Assembly (NCBI GenBank): GCA_964019695.1
Contig: OZ026522.1
Location: forward strand, 75,237,601 to 75,301,600
DNA from: Loripinus fragilis
Taxonomy: Eukaryota > Mollusca > Bivalvia > Lucinida > Lucinidae
Direction of reading: 5' to 3'
DNA length: 64,000 bases
The notes beneath the pieces were generated by a model. That model worked only from the letters and a program-made list of their open reading frames with translations, did not search any database and had not been told where the DNA came from. Below, piece after piece: positions 21,561-33,453 of this stretch (the stretch's first letter is position 1; each line of letters begins with the position of its first letter). The translations under genes were made by a program, and so were the position numbers.

Positions 21561-22509
21561 AACTTGATTTCAGTTCTGTTGGTATAGAAAGTCCCTGCTG
21601 CTAGCGAACAACAAAGGCACAGATCAAACTGCGATTATGTCAAAACCAGCGTATTTGTCTGTTGAAATTGTAACAGATAAACCTACCTCAGGCAAAATTT
21701 CTATACCACAGGGTAATCTCTGTAGCTGAGCAAACTGGATTGTCCCTAACCTGGTCGCAAACCCAGTACTTATGTCAACTTGCTTGTGTATCAACTCTGC
21801 ATGCTGAGTGATATTTCGCGGTGTTTGTTATCTGCAGACTTTTATATCAACTTCTTTTATGTCTCGGACCGGGTATATACAAACGTCATAATTTCAAGCA
21901 TTTTGAAACCTTATCAAAATTTCGGTCCTGATCTGAGTCCAGACTGTTTCTCTAATGTTTTCAGTAGTGATACCACCAGTGGTGATTCATGATCAAGAGA
22001 CCGACAATTTAAAAACAGACCACGGGTATTCAATCAGGTTGCACGCGTCGTGTCAGTGGCCATGACGCGTGAAAATATACATGTATTACATATGAAAAAT
22101 TGTCAAACTCCAAATACATGACCGCTAAGCATATCCTTCCCTTTCAGCGGTTTGCAGGAATATCATTTTCAATAATGAACACATAATTTGATGGTTCTCA
22201 AGGCTTGTTTTCAAGTTATACAAAATGTATAAGAGTTTAGAAATTCTCTTTTTCGCACTGACTTGAAGATAAGGCTATCCAAATTTAGAGGGTACCTCAA
22301 GTTGCCTGGTTACGCAGTCGGTCAGATGATTTTCTCAATTAGGTGTGACAATTAACAGCGGGTGCTGACTTCTAAACCGGGCTTACAGAGCATGCAAAAA
22401 GGTACCTACCGTACATTGAGAAGAAAAAAGGTAGGTTAAGATTTTTTTACCATGGACTCAGCTGGGGGTGCTGAAGCACCCAAAGCACCCCCCCCTAAAT
22501 CCGCCACTG

Positions 22510-23416
22510 GTGTCCTATATAGGAACATTCATTCATTGCAAGACTGTCTCATTTTGCAGAAAGATCTTGACAGTCTTGGGCTCTTGGAGGCCGATTGGCA
22601 AATGCAGTTCAATGTTGCCAAATGTCACTCTATGAGAGTGACTCGGCATTACTCACACAAACAAATCATTCATGACTACACTCTGCATCAGCAAACTTTG
22701 GAAAACGTTCAGTCCGCGAAATATCTTGGTATAACAATTACAGAGAACATGGATTGGGGTCAACATATCTCTGATATCTCGTCTAAAGCAACTAAGACGT
22801 TAGGTTTCCTTCGAAGGAACTTGTCTTTCGCACCTAGGAGTACTAAGGAGTTGCATACAAAACTTTGGTACGCCCTAAATTGGAGTATGCAGCCCCCATT
22901 TGGAGCCCTTATTGTAAAACTCAGATTCAACAAGTGGAGAAGGTACAGAGGACGGCAGCCCGCTGGACCTGCAGGATGTGGCGCAACACTAGTAGTGTTG
23001 GAGAAATGCTCGATGAGCTGCAATGGCCAACTCTGGAGGCCCGGAGGGATTAGTCCTATCTACTTTTCTTCCACAAGATTCATTGTGGGACTATGTCTAT
23101 TGATAAAGACAAGTACTTGACCCCGTCTCAGAGTACAAGATCTACCAGGTCATCACACAACTCACAGTATTGCAGGCCCCAGACTTATAGTGATGCCCTG
23201 AAGTATTCTTTTTTCCCAAGGACTATTCCTCATTGGAATAGTCTGGCTCCATCTGTGGTCGCAGCTGAGACCACAGAGGAGTTCAGGGCACTCATGTAGA
23301 TGACTCAGCCAGAAGCTTTTTTTTTTCTTTTTTTTTCTCAAAATTCTAAAAAAAACACTCACCTTAGAAAATGATCATATATGATCGCCTGAGTATAAGA
23401 AGATAGATAGATAGAT
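22510..23416 (+). pseudogene. LINE-1st copy, reverse transcriptase part 2 and tail
   Basis: It continues the LINE begun at 19537. VLYRNIHSLQDC, KYLGITITENMDWGQHI and FLRRNLSFAP are in one frame. A shift near 22866 moves to LEYAAPIWSPY...RRTAARW-like sequence, and another near 23055 to YSFFPRTIPHWNSLAP, the usual LINE C-terminal motif. The 3' UTR has a T-rich tract and ends in AGATAGATAGATAGAT (23401-23416), a simple tail typical of some non-LTR elements. The reading frame that spans 22452-22510 is an accidental fusion with the transposon end. Confidence 0.88.
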
Positions 23417-24008
23417 TAATGTGTCTCCCATCCAAGGTAGTCCAACATATCTGTCACGCTACTTGTATTTCTGTATCTGCCTGTCACAAATCGGGCCTCC
23501 CTACGCTGCACCATCTCCACTTGGTATTTATGGTCTCTTTGGTGAGGGTTCCAGACGGTGCTGCAGTAGTCGATGTTTGACCTGACCATGGACATGTAAG
23601 CTTGAGCCTTGGTTTCTTCGCTGGCCTTTCGCAAATTACGGCGTAGAAATCCGAGCATGCCGTTTGCCTTTTTTTTGTTACTCTGCTTACATGTTGATTC
23701 CAAGATAGGTTGTTTTGCAGATCAACACCAAGGTACTTGAATGTTGCCTCCTCGGCTAAGACTGTGACTTTGAGTCTGTAGCTGAAAGTCATAGGTGATT
23801 TAGCTCGGGAAACACGCAACACATTACATTTCTGAGGATGAAAGTCCATTCCCCACTTCTGTTCCCATGCTGCAAGTGTGTCAAGGTCCTCTTGTAGAGT
23901 AAGTTGGTCTTTGTTAGACTTTATCTCTCTGTAGACGATGCAGTCATCAGCAAACATTCGTGCCTTTGAGTTTAGGTTGTCAGGTAGGTCGTTGATAAAA
24001 ATCAAAAA
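23417..24008 (-). pseudogene. Second LINE fragment, reverse transcriptase
   Basis: On the minus strand FINDLPDNL...ARMFADDCIVYREI, LAAWEQKWGMDFHPQKC, FKYLGVDLQNNLSW, then after one shift near 23680 GFLRRNLRKASEETK, NIDYCSTVWNPHQ and NTSSVTDMLDYLGWET. It is truncated at both ends, after GWET at 23417 and before FIND at 24008. It resembles the neighbouring plus-strand LINE in order and motifs but is clearly a different lineage. It stands head-to-tail against the other LINE's GATA tail. Confidence 0.85.
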
Positions 24009-24352
24009 TAGAACATACCAAAGAGAATGATTACAAAAGAGCTTAATTTAAAAATTTACCATCTGAGAAGAACACCATTGTGCAGAGTACAGCCTTTAAC
24101 TGAAACTGACCATAAAACCCTTAAGGCTGCTAGCGAATTAAATACATTCCATCATTATCTTCATTATCATTGATCATATCTCATTGTTCTCCACAGTACG
24201 TATTGCATTTACATTTGTTTATAATGAATATGTATTCTTGTTTTGTTAATAACCAATGAATAGTTTTTGTATTTTGTGTAATGCCCGTAAGGGTCCTTGA
24301 TTGGAAAATAAAACATATTCTATTCTATTCAACCTATTCTATTCTTATGCCT
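24009..24352 (+). repeat. LINE 3' end with (ATTCT)n tail
   Basis: A short decayed coding end (ITKELNLKIYHLRRTPLC-like) is followed by an AT-rich 3' UTR, AATAAAACATATTCTATTCT and repeated ATTCT. AATAAA just before a pentanucleotide tail is typical of LINE or SINE ends. Confidence 0.65.
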
Positions 24353-26283
24353 ATTTTGTAGTTGATACTAATCCTTGCTTTTTGTGCCCCCAACTGTGGA
24401 AAAGTTGAAGGGGCATATGGCTTGGGGCTTGTCCGTGCGTCCTTCCGTCCGTCCATCGTCCGTGCGTCTGTTCACATTTTTTAAGATACCATTTTTAAAT
24501 TTCATATATGGATTCCTCATCAAAAAATAATTGACACATATTTTTTAAAAGTCTGGATTATCTCCCTTTGTGGAGTTATGTCCCTTTTAAAGGATCATAA
24601 TGATATTTTGTAATCAAGATATCTGAAGAAGCTTGGAAGAAGAAAATGTACCAGACATATTGAAAGTGGGTCATATCTAAAGTGGATCACGCTCAAAGGC
24701 TGAAAACTACAGACCCATAAGTTAATGATCCGTGAAATATTCACATTTGCCAATAGTGGGTGATTTCAACTACAGAGAAAGGATCATTGACACTTGCTAT
24801 GGGTAAATGCCTATGGTTTTCAGTAAAAATAAAAGTTTGTCAATCGTCCCTTTCTTCACCTTGAAGCTACCCTGACCTGAATGCTTTATGTCTGTGAAAT
24901 CCGTTTTCGATATTAAATGCTTCAAAGATGTAAAATTTTGGGTAGAACAATCAGTTTTACATTAAGATATATAGAAATCCGAAAACATTTTTTAAAATAT
25001 CACCCCCCCCCCCGTGTGCCAGCAAAAGCTTTTGCATGTATATGTGTTACCGTATTTTACACATTGTATGGAAGTGGCTTGCTGGCACAAGGGGGGGATG
25101 TTCATCAGCCCAAAAACCCAGGGCCTAAGCCCATAGAATGCCTTTTCTACCAAATAAGAAATTAATGACAGTAATGAAATTCTCTAGAACCAACCCCCTA
25201 AATTGCTTTGTATTATGTGCTAATTTAATATAAAGTACTTAAAGATTAAAAGGAGAATTGGCAAGGTTTTATGCATTTTTTCATAAGAAAAATCTCACTG
25301 TTATTAAATGACACATTATTTTGCAAACGCCCTGTACTTATCTATTTGCATGCTAGGGAATTGTTCATGTTTTTATTTTCGTCTGCTGACTTTCTTCGAA
25401 ATTTAATTTTTATAAATAAACCACCGAGGACCACCATCAGAGTGTCAAACAGTTTGGATCCAGATCAAGACCGACATTCTGTTGGTCTTCATCTGGGTTC
25501 AAACTGTTTGCAAAAGGCTATTGGCAGACAACTAAATTATCCACTGGCATGCAAAGAGTTATAACGGGTAAATACTTTAGTGTTCAATATATTGTCTCAT
25601 ATAGGGATATACATGCATATGTATACCATAAATATTCGGACACTTTAAATACAATTAACATGCTATGCCCTTTAAACAAAGCAAAAGTAATATTCAAAGG
25701 TTCTAGAAAGAATCAGTTTTACTTTCCAATGCTAAATGGGACACTTTCATTCCTTCAAAAAATATTTATTTCTTTTGTTGAGCTTTCAGTTTTGTATTAT
25801 CTACGGTACATGTAGTAAAAATGTACAGGTAGCTTCAAAATTATCTCCCCAAAATTATTTTATTACAAACATATTATGTTTTTAAAACAAATTCATCAAT
25901 CATCGTGATTCGTTAATACTCTGCATATGGCATGTTCAATAGATATTACCATGCCTACCAAATAAATCAAGAAAACGCGCAGAAATCAATTTTTAAAGCA
26001 CTTTTTATTTTCATGAAATTTCAGACCCCCTCCCCTTTCTACCCGCCATTACTCTCGAGTGCGTAGGAATTTTGAAAATATTTTGCTAGCTGGCTCTTGC
26101 CATTAGATTCACCTATTGCACTGATACTACATGCAACACACTAGAAGCTCAAAAGCAGCGTTCTGGGAATCAGAAAAGTAGGCGTATAAGGCCCAAACCG
26201 TCAATGATCCTTAACTGGATCGACAATATAGCACCACTGTTAGTGAAAAACATCCTGCAACAAAATTCTTGGAATGTATATAT
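24353..26283. other. Non-coding interval with dispersed repeats
   Basis: 24395-24480 holds TTGAAGGGGCATATGGCTTG and CCGTCC runs, a repeat-like GC-rich head. 25006-25095 is a hairpin (GTGTGCCAGCAAAAGC versus GCTTGCTGGCACAAG, flanked by C and G runs). The dispersed hairpin copy at 25440-25520 is listed separately. No gene is seen. Confidence 0.5.
25440..25520. repeat. Dispersed hairpin repeat copy
   Basis: GTCAAACAGTTTGGATCCAG pairs with ATCTGGGTTCAAACTGTTTG; the middle is AAGACCGACATTCTGTTGGTCTT. It is the best-preserved relative of 4836-4908. Confidence 0.85.
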
Positions 26284-26375
26284 CAATACAATACAATACA
26301 AAATTTATTTATATGGTCGGAAATACAAAACAGTATAACATTAGCTATGAATAGCTATTTACCGATATATACGTG
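26284..26375 (-). repeat. Retroposon 3' tail, (ATTGT)n type
   Basis: ACAATACAATACAAAATTTA and TAGCTATGAATAGCTATTTACCG recur at 50610-50690 and, inverted, at 42344-42440. Seen on the minus strand this is a 3' UTR ending in repeated TTGTA, as in many non-LTR elements or their SINEs. Confidence 0.65.
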
Positions 26376-26380
26376 ATCCG

Positions 26381-27345
26381 TACCTTAACCAACATGTTAA
26401 AGAACCAACCAGAGTTAGAGTAAACAATGAACCTAGCACTATAGAGTAAGTGTTAACCAAAGAAGAAAGCATGGTTGAAAGTATAAATTATGACCCAGGG
26501 TAAGGAAAAAAGTGACTATTTGACACTATCATTTGAATATTCATGTTTTACATCAACTGATCCAGATGGTGCCTTTTGGGAAACGAAATTACTTCAAAGG
26601 AGATTTACGCAGCCATAAATGAAAGCCTCGAAAACATACATTATGAAAATGCTTAAGCCTTTAAATGGATTAGGCTTGGCCCAATCATGGTCATACTATG
26701 CTGAAAAACATGTTGAATTAACATAATCATTTTTACCGGCGAGCAAATTAAGAGATGAAGGGAAACAGAATAATCTATATGTTACAAGATCAGGACGAGT
26801 AGCAATAAAGAAAAAAAAAACACAAAATAGCAAAAAATACAAGCATTGCAACACATCAGCAAACTATTGTAGCAGAGGTAGATTTTTTATTGTTTATAGT
26901 TTTAATTCATTAGGTAGCATTTTAAGTCTTAGTAGCAGTGAAATAATCAACTTAATTAGTTCATTTTCACTGTTTCATTGTTTTTAATCAAGTTTAGATG
27001 TGATAGTTTTAAGTACAGGAGAGAGCTATAGTTGCTCAGGAGATCGACATTAGGTTGTATTAATCTTTTGTACTTCTAGTTGCTCAGGTGAACGCCTTTA
27101 GGTTGAATAAATCTTTTTGTAACGTTGGTTTTTTATTGAGATCAGCCAGGTTTAGCTGTGGGCAGATAAGGTGGTCAATTTTGATTTCATTGGTTGAAAT
27201 GGTGAGCACATTTTGCATTATAATAGAATAAATGTAGCAAGAAGGAAATCATAGTCTGTAAAAATTTGAGAGAAAAAGAACGAGAAGTTATATTAGGAGG
27301 TTTCTATCATTTATTCATTATAATGTTAACACTCACTTAGAATGA
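26381..27345 (+). repeat. Local duplication, copy 1 (uninserted)
   Basis: By eye it matches 27953-28215, 31075-31671 and 34632-34700 in that order, with about 90 percent identity. It includes the motifs AAATTATGACCCAGGGT, GGAGATTTACGCAGC and TTGCTCAGGTGAACGCCTTT. It preserves the empty sites for the hAT element (ATTAGGCT at 26669-26676) and for the 31672 element. I see no coding evidence. Confidence 0.88.
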
Positions 27346-27952
27346 AGGAGAGAGCATAACAGAGAGTGGTCAAGAACCCATAGTTCAGACCTGATTGACT
27401 GATTGATCGATTGATAGATAAATTGATAAATAACTTTGTGTTCGACCAATAAAATGGATTAAGAGTCTTTTGTTTGTCTCGTATATTCTGAGCTACCGCG
27501 ACAGTCGGTTACAATATGGCACCCGACGTTCAAGTCTACCCCAATGAAACTTTGATTGTGACATGTAATTCCATTTAAACAAGTTGATGTTAACTGCTTA
27601 TTAATCTACCAATACGGATGTGCTTTTTGGATACTATATAATTCTACCTGCCTTTTCTGGGACTGCGATCATATATAATCATGTGCTGATTAATTCCTGT
27701 ATCCTTTTCCTTTGAACTGACATTGAGACCAAACAGCAATGAACCAGATCCCCTTGATCAACAAGTATTGACTTTCCTGATAGGAAAGAAGTTTATCAAA
27801 ACAGTGTACATTCTGACTTCAGTGTCTCACTTCGTGGATACTTATATGGTGTAATACAGCATAGATCCAGATCAGTTCTCCAAACAACAAGCAGTGACTT
27901 TCTTAAAAGACAGTTCATTATTCTTTTCAAGTAAAAGCAATTTACCAATATG

Positions 27953-28215
27953 TAAAAGAACTTACCAGAGTTAGAGTACTATAGACTTAGTGTTAACCAA
28001 TGATGAAAGCATGGTTGAAAATATAAATTATGACCCAGGGTTAGAAAAAAAGTGACCGTTTGACACTATCATTTGAATATTTATGTTTTATTTCAACTGA
28101 TCCAGATGTTGCCTTTGGGAAACGGAATTACTTCAAAGGAGATTTACGCAGCTATAAAAGAAAGGCACGAAAACATATATTGGGAAAATGCTTAAGCGTT
28201 TAAATGGATTAGACT
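27953..28215 (+). repeat. Local duplication, copy 2, first piece
   Basis: Corresponds to about 26385-26676. It ends at the left ATTAGACT target duplication of the hAT element. Confidence 0.88.
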
Positions 28216-28751
28216 CAGGGTTGGCATAAAACCCGGGTTTTATCATAAAGCCCAACCTGGCGGGTTTTATGGGTTTTATGAGGGTGGGTTTTGGGGTTTT
28301 ATTGGCTTTATGTGGGTTTTATAAATTTGAAAGTTTTTCATTAAATCAACCAATCTTAACCCCCATAACCAGTGCAGACCCAGATTAGACTGCTCAAAGA
28401 GAAACAGCCTGATCAGGTTTTAAAGCTGTTTGCATATCCATCTAATTTTTGGTGGTATAAAAAATTATCTTTTTCATTTGAGGGTGATTACTATAGATTT
28501 TAGGATGTCCCAAAATGTAGAAAAATAACAGTAGTAGAGACAGTGATTCACACATTAGTACCTTTGGGCAGTAATTGAGCAATTATCCTTCAATGGCTAT
28601 TGAAAGCATGGTCAAATGCACTCATGCCTTACATTGGTCCTAATAACAAAAGAGTGAACAGATTTTAATGCAGGTACTGGGAAAATTCTTTAATTGAGTT
28701 ATTCACACACTTGAATAGAATTTGACAGCTTACTTTTTCATTATGCGAATA

Positions 28752-30470
28752 TGGTCAAGCGAAAGGACCCTGAGTGTTGTTTTTTTATATTATTGAAGAT
28801 GGTTCTAAAACGATTGCTAAATGCAAAGTTTGCAAACAAACTGTCAGTGCCAAAATTAAAAGACTAAAATCACATAAATCTAAATGTGTAGTACAAACAG
28901 AATGTGTCGAAATAAGAAATGAGACGGCTTCAATGTCACCATCAACATCCACTTAGAGGAAATTAGATATTTATGATGATGAGCCCGATACACAGGGTGC
29001 TGTTCCTGGTTCACCATTTTCCACTCCAAACCGTGCTAGACGCCAACGTAACCTCAGTGGGTACACTGTTGCAACGGATACACCAACATGGCAGAAGTTG
29101 GATGAGCAGATAGCAAAATTATTTTATGCATGCAATCTGCCATTTAACATTGCAGACAATCCTATTTGGAAAAAAAACTGGTGAAATGCTTTGTCCTGGA
29201 TATTATAGCCCTAAACGAAAGGATATAGGAGGGTATTTGTTGGATAAAGTACATGATAAGGTGACAGGAAATATGAAATCAATGAAACATGGGAAAGATG
29301 CTGTTCTGGTTCAGGACGGATGGAGCCATATTCACGACAGTACTGTCATCGCTTAAAGCTTACATGTGGACAACAAATCATACTTTCTTTCTGCAACCGA
29401 GGCTGGATCAAACAAAAGCATCTTTATACAGTGCAGATCTTGCAAATGAATCAATTAAGACAGCAAAGGAAGAATATGATTGTATCATAATTGGTGTTGT
29501 AACAGACAATGAAAAAAAAGGAGTTGATGAGAAAAAAACCTTAAAGAAATAGATAGTACATTAACTGTCTAAGGGTGCTTAGCTCACTGGCTGAACCTTC
29601 TTGGATCTGAAGTTACACCCCAAGCAATCATCAGTCAAATAGTTGAAGTAAATAAATATTTTCGCAATCACCATGAGGCGGGAGCACTACTCTCAGAAAT
29701 TGATAATACAGTTAAACCACAAATTCCCAATGATACACGATGGAACAGTCAGTTAGTCAGTGCACGTACATTCCTGAAGAACAGACCAGCTATGATCATT
29801 ATCGCTGCACAAAATGAGGATTCTATTGAACAGAGAATTAGATTTTTAATTCATAACATTGGTTTGGCAAATGAGGCAAGGCACTTTGAAAAACAACTCC
29901 AACCAATTTCAGAAGCTTTGAACAAACTGCAGTCCGACTCATCTTCCATTGCAGATGCCTGTGATCATGGCTTGACTTGCTTGAAAGTGAAGAACTGAAG
30001 CCTCAATGAAGAATGTCCAAAAACGATTTGATCAAACATTGATACCAAGCCATTTTCTAGCCCACATTCTTCACCCACAATACGGAGGAAAGCGACTGCT
30101 ACCAGAATATAAGACAGAGGCACAAAACTATGTAGAAGAGCAGAACCCAGAGTTGGTACCTGCATTGTTGACCTTCATGTGTGATGAAACCAATCTACCA
30201 ATAGCTCTAACTAGTGAATATACTTTTATGAATACTTCTTCGTCAGTGTGGTGGTCAAGTGTAGAGATGACAGGGGTAGTTAATCCGGAACTATGTAAAA
30301 TAGCTAAAAGTCTTTTGAAAATGCCAACAAGCTCTGCATCCATTGGACGAATTTTTCGAACTTTGGATTTGTGCAAAATAAGTTGAGGAACAAACTTGGC
30401 ATTTCAAAATGTGCAAAACTTGTACTTTGCTATCGTATGTTAAGGGGAAAAGAAGACATTGATTTGTAGT
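28752..30470 (+). pseudogene. hAT transposase (BED finger, DUF659, dimerisation domain)
   Basis: The order is that of a full hAT protein. The ATG at 28752 leads, after one shift, to a BED-like finger (CKVCKQTVSAKIKRLKSHKSKC). The central part has VLVQDGWSHIHDSTVI, EEYDCIIIGVVTDNEKK, HWLNLLGSEVTP and NDTRWNSQL, which are DUF659 and RNase-H-like core motifs. The C-terminal dimerisation part is WWSSVE, LLKMPTSSASI and RIF. Several frameshifts and stops break it (near 28775, 28955, 29180, 29355, 29552 and 29998, and a stop at 30384). The usual ER of the dimerisation motif is GR. The copy is inactive. A fragment of the same 3' end is at 33206-33452. Confidence 0.93.
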
Positions 30471-30564
30471 CCATTATGACAATTTTCCGGGAAACTTGAT
30501 GACTTGTCTGTATCTTGTAAGTACATGTAATATATGTTAGCATGTCTATGTTGATGCTCATATA

Positions 30565-30861
30565 TTAACCCTTTGTATACTGAAAACCCCTTAATGGGTA
30601 ATTTGGCAAACAGTAAAGACCCAGATGAAATGAAGTATAATGCTGCATTTCATCAGGGTCTGCACTGGCAAAATAAATATAAACTTCAGTCTCTGAATAT
30701 TGTATTCTCACAGCAAACAGCTGTAAGAATACAATATTCAGAGACTGAAATTTATATTTACTTGGAAATGCCCACCTGTAACCCCTTATAATATATAATG
30801 GACAACTCCATCTTAATTGCACCTATTCGTTGGGAAATCTCATCAGAATACAAGGGGTTAA
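30565..30861. mobile_element. piggyBac-type miniature element
   Basis: TTAA (30565-30568) then CCCTTTGTATACTGA at the left; CAGAATACAAGGGG then TTAA (30858-30861) at the right. A TTAA target and CCC-starting ends are the piggyBac signature. Inside is a hairpin (30675-30763) with 34-bp arms and one mismatch. It sits in the 3' part of the hAT element, after the transposase. Confidence 0.85.
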
Positions 30862-31074
30862 TGATCATTTAAACTGGATAATATCTGGCTAGACAGGATC
30901 ATTTATACACTTTCATACACATCATCAGACAGAAAACTGAGAACTTTTATGACCAAAAATTCATAAAACCCACATATTACCCATAGTGGGGAATATGACC
31001 ATATTGCCCAGCCCGAGTAAACCCGGGTTTTATGGGGTGGGTTTACCCGGGCGGGTAATATGGTGCCAACCTCA

Positions 31075-31671
31075 ATTAGACTTGGCCCAATCATGGTCAT
31101 ACTTTGCTGAAAAACTTGTCGAATTAACATAATCATTTATACCGGTGAGCAAATTAAGAGATGAAGGGAAACAGAATAATCCATATGTCACAAGATCAGG
31201 ACTAGTAGCAATAAAGAAAAAAAAAACACACAAAATGACAAACTACAAGCATTGCAAAACAACAGCAAACTATTGTAGCAGAGGTAGATTTTTTATTTTT
31301 ATTGTTTATAGTTTAATTCATTAGGTAGCATTTAAAGTCTTAGTAGCAGTGAAATTATCAACTTAATTAGTTCATTTTCACTGTTTCATTGTTTTTAATC
31401 AAGTTTAGATGTGATAGTTTTAAATACATGAGAGCTATAGTTGCTCAGGTGAGCGACATTAGGTTGTATTAATCTTTTGTACTTCTAGTTGCTCAGGTGA
31501 ACGCCTTTAGGTTGAATAATATTTTTGTAATGTTTGTATTTTTTGAGATCTGCTAGGTATAGCTGTAGGCAGATTAGATGGTCAATTTAGATATCATTGG
31601 TCGAAAGCGTGAGCACATTTTGCATACTAATAGAATAACTGTAGCAAGAAGGAAAATCATAGTCTTGTATG
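31075..31671 (+). repeat. Local duplication, copy 2, second piece
   Basis: Resumes copy 1 at about 26669 and follows it to about 27262, where the next element (31672-34631) interrupts it. Confidence 0.87.
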
Positions 31672-32423
31672 AAGGGGCTCTTACAAGGTATGGGAAATTA
31701 ACATGGGAGTCTGCCCACGCTTGGAATTTGATTATCTTATGTTTATTAATTGCCCAGGGTATTACTTTTATATTTATGGTGTATTTGAGTTTTTATGCAA
31801 TTCCATTGCTAATTTATGATGGCATGTATGATATCACTTTCATACCTTAGGGTACCCAGTTGTAATCATTTCTAAAGTAATTGACATATCATGTGATGGG
31901 CGCAGAAATGTTTTATGAAATAACTATATTATTGATAAGTTCGTTGATACTATAAATGGCTTTGTATGTATCAGGATAGTGGGTGGTCATTCCTTTTTAT
32001 GACATGGTACCCCAATTTTCAACAGTATATTTTGTATTCAGTCAAATTTGGAATTAAAATTTTAACACGTTGCGGTCTTTGTCAATATATCATTTCAACA
32101 AAAAATCTGTCCATATATGTTAAGAATATTTTGACGAAATTTCATGAAATTCAAGGACCCATAACATATTTTTTCAACTTGTTGTAAACACATAGCTCTA
32201 ACCCATCGAAATGTAAAAAATACAATAATTATGTTTCAGTGTAAAACATAATACGTGCTTAGTTTGAATCACCATGCTAGTATGTATATTGGTAGAAGTT
32301 GATATTTTCAGTCTTTTTCTCTTATATTGGTTGGCAAAGAAAAAAACCCACTAATCTTTGATATTAAGTTCCATGATTCTTATCTAATTGAGTGCTTACA
32401 CAATAATATTACCCAAAATGATA

Positions 32424-32902
32424 CAGGCAAAACTCTTTATAACGTCACTCGTTATAACAGAATATTCAATATCTGACATAAAATTGCTGGGAACGGATCT
32501 GTTTCCATTTAAATTTCCTCTTATAACAGAATATTCACTTAACGACACCGACAGTAACTTCTGGGAACAGATATACAATTTCTATTGAAAATAAATTCAT
32601 TATAACAGCATTGTTACCATGTGCCAGACAATTTTGTGATCAGAACAAGGTCTTTTTGCATGAACATGTTTCTGTCTCACTTGATAAGTGGGAAGCTTTG
32701 TGCATTTTGTTGCAATATGAAATTGAACTGATGTATACATTTGGAATAATAGCATTTTAATTCATTTGTATAATATTTTCTTTTACCAAATGATTATTAT
32801 GTGGAAACCTGGTAATGGTCAGGATTTCTTTATAACAGCAAATTCACTTTAACGTCAAAGATAGCTTGGAACAAACAGTGTCGTTATAAAGAGGGTTGAC
32901 TG
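32424..32902. mobile_element. pogo/Tigger-like miniature element
   Basis: The left end CAGGCAAAACTCTTTATAAC and right end GTTATAAAGAGGGTTGACTG are flanked by TA on both sides. The TATAACG repeats near the ends are typical of pogo-type elements. At 479 bp it has no coding sequence. Confidence 0.8.
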
Positions 32903-33011
32903 TACAATGTGGTGACACCTGTACTTACCACATCTAGTTTCTAACGTTAAAACTACATCTAACCAATGTTACACGTAATATGTCACATTATTAAGAATGT
33001 TAATTTATATA

Positions 33012-33205
33012 GAGGAGAAACCTTATGACAAGTCAATTCATACAGGAGAAGAACCTTATATCTATGATTTCATAATTGTAAGCCTCATTAAAAAACCCTG
33101 TTCACAAGAATAACCACCTGTTAAACCTATTGGTAAAGATTAATTATTTTGGTCACAGAGAACTATTGGCCCCAAAGGTATTGCTAATTTAATGCTTAAA
33201 TCTTC
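33012..33205 (+). pseudogene. Degenerate C2H2 zinc-finger linker fragment, repeat A1
   Basis: EEKPYDKSIHTGEEPYI is readable from 33012, a run of two TGEKPY-type linkers with most of the intervening finger lost. The stretch 33025-33205 is repeated at 33454-33636. It is too short and decayed to name a gene; it may come from a zinc-finger gene or from an element that carried one. Confidence 0.5.
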
Positions 33206-33452
33206 GTCAGTGTGGTGGTCAAGTGTAGAGATGGCAGCGGTGGCTAATATGTAACTATGTAAAATTGCTAAAAGTCTTTTGAAAATGCCATCAAGCTCTG
33301 CATCCATTGAACAAATTTTTTAGAACTTTGGATTTGTGCAAAATAAGTTGAGGAACAAATTTGGCATTTCAAAATGTGCAAAACTTATGTTTTGCTATTG
33401 TATGTTAAGGGGAAAAGAAGACATTGATTGGTAGTCAATTATGACAATTTTC
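33206..33452 (+). pseudogene. Second copy of the hAT transposase 3' end
   Basis: Matches 30242-30490 with few changes (GTCAGTGTGGTGGTCAAGTG, then ATGCCATCAAGCTCTGCATC, then GAGGAACAAATTTGGCATTT). It is bounded on both sides by the A1/A2 direct repeat. It also has a frame-breaking TTTTTTAG where 30350 reads TTTTTCG. Confidence 0.85.
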
Positions 33453-33453
33453 C

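Larger units (their letters stand above)
19620..22509. mobile_element. 2.9-kb element, CAGTGGCGGAT ends, 5-bp duplication
   Basis: The left end CAGTGGCGGATCCAGGA and right end TAAATCCGCCACTG form an inverted repeat. GTGTC is duplicated exactly (19615-19619, 22510-22514). Removing the insert and one GTGTC leaves the LINE frame continuous, which proves the ends. It is hAT-like in its ends, with a shorter duplication than the common 8 bp. No transposase is readable. Inside are a SINE-like repeat (20215-20420) and a tandem duplication (20885-21560). Confidence 0.93.
28216..31074 (+). mobile_element. hAT transposon, 2.9 kb, with broken transposase
   Basis: The left end CAGGGTTGGCATAAAACCCG is mirrored by GGTGCCAACCTCA, with further CCCGGGTTTTAT/ATAAAACCCGGG blocks. 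The perfect 8-bp duplication ATTAGACT flanks it (28208-28215, 31075-31082). The paralogous site in copy 1 of the local duplication has a single ATTAGGCT and no insert, which proves the boundaries. It contains a BED/DUF659-type transposase pseudogene and a younger piggyBac-type miniature element. Confidence 0.96.

Noticed and set aside
22452..23120. A 222-codon gene
   Set aside because: The start lies in the 2.9-kb transposon end and the rest is a LINE fragment; the fusion is accidental and shifts frame after 22866.
28752..30470. A functional BED-finger host gene
   Set aside because: Multiple frameshifts and stops, and it lies exactly between hAT ends with an 8-bp duplication.
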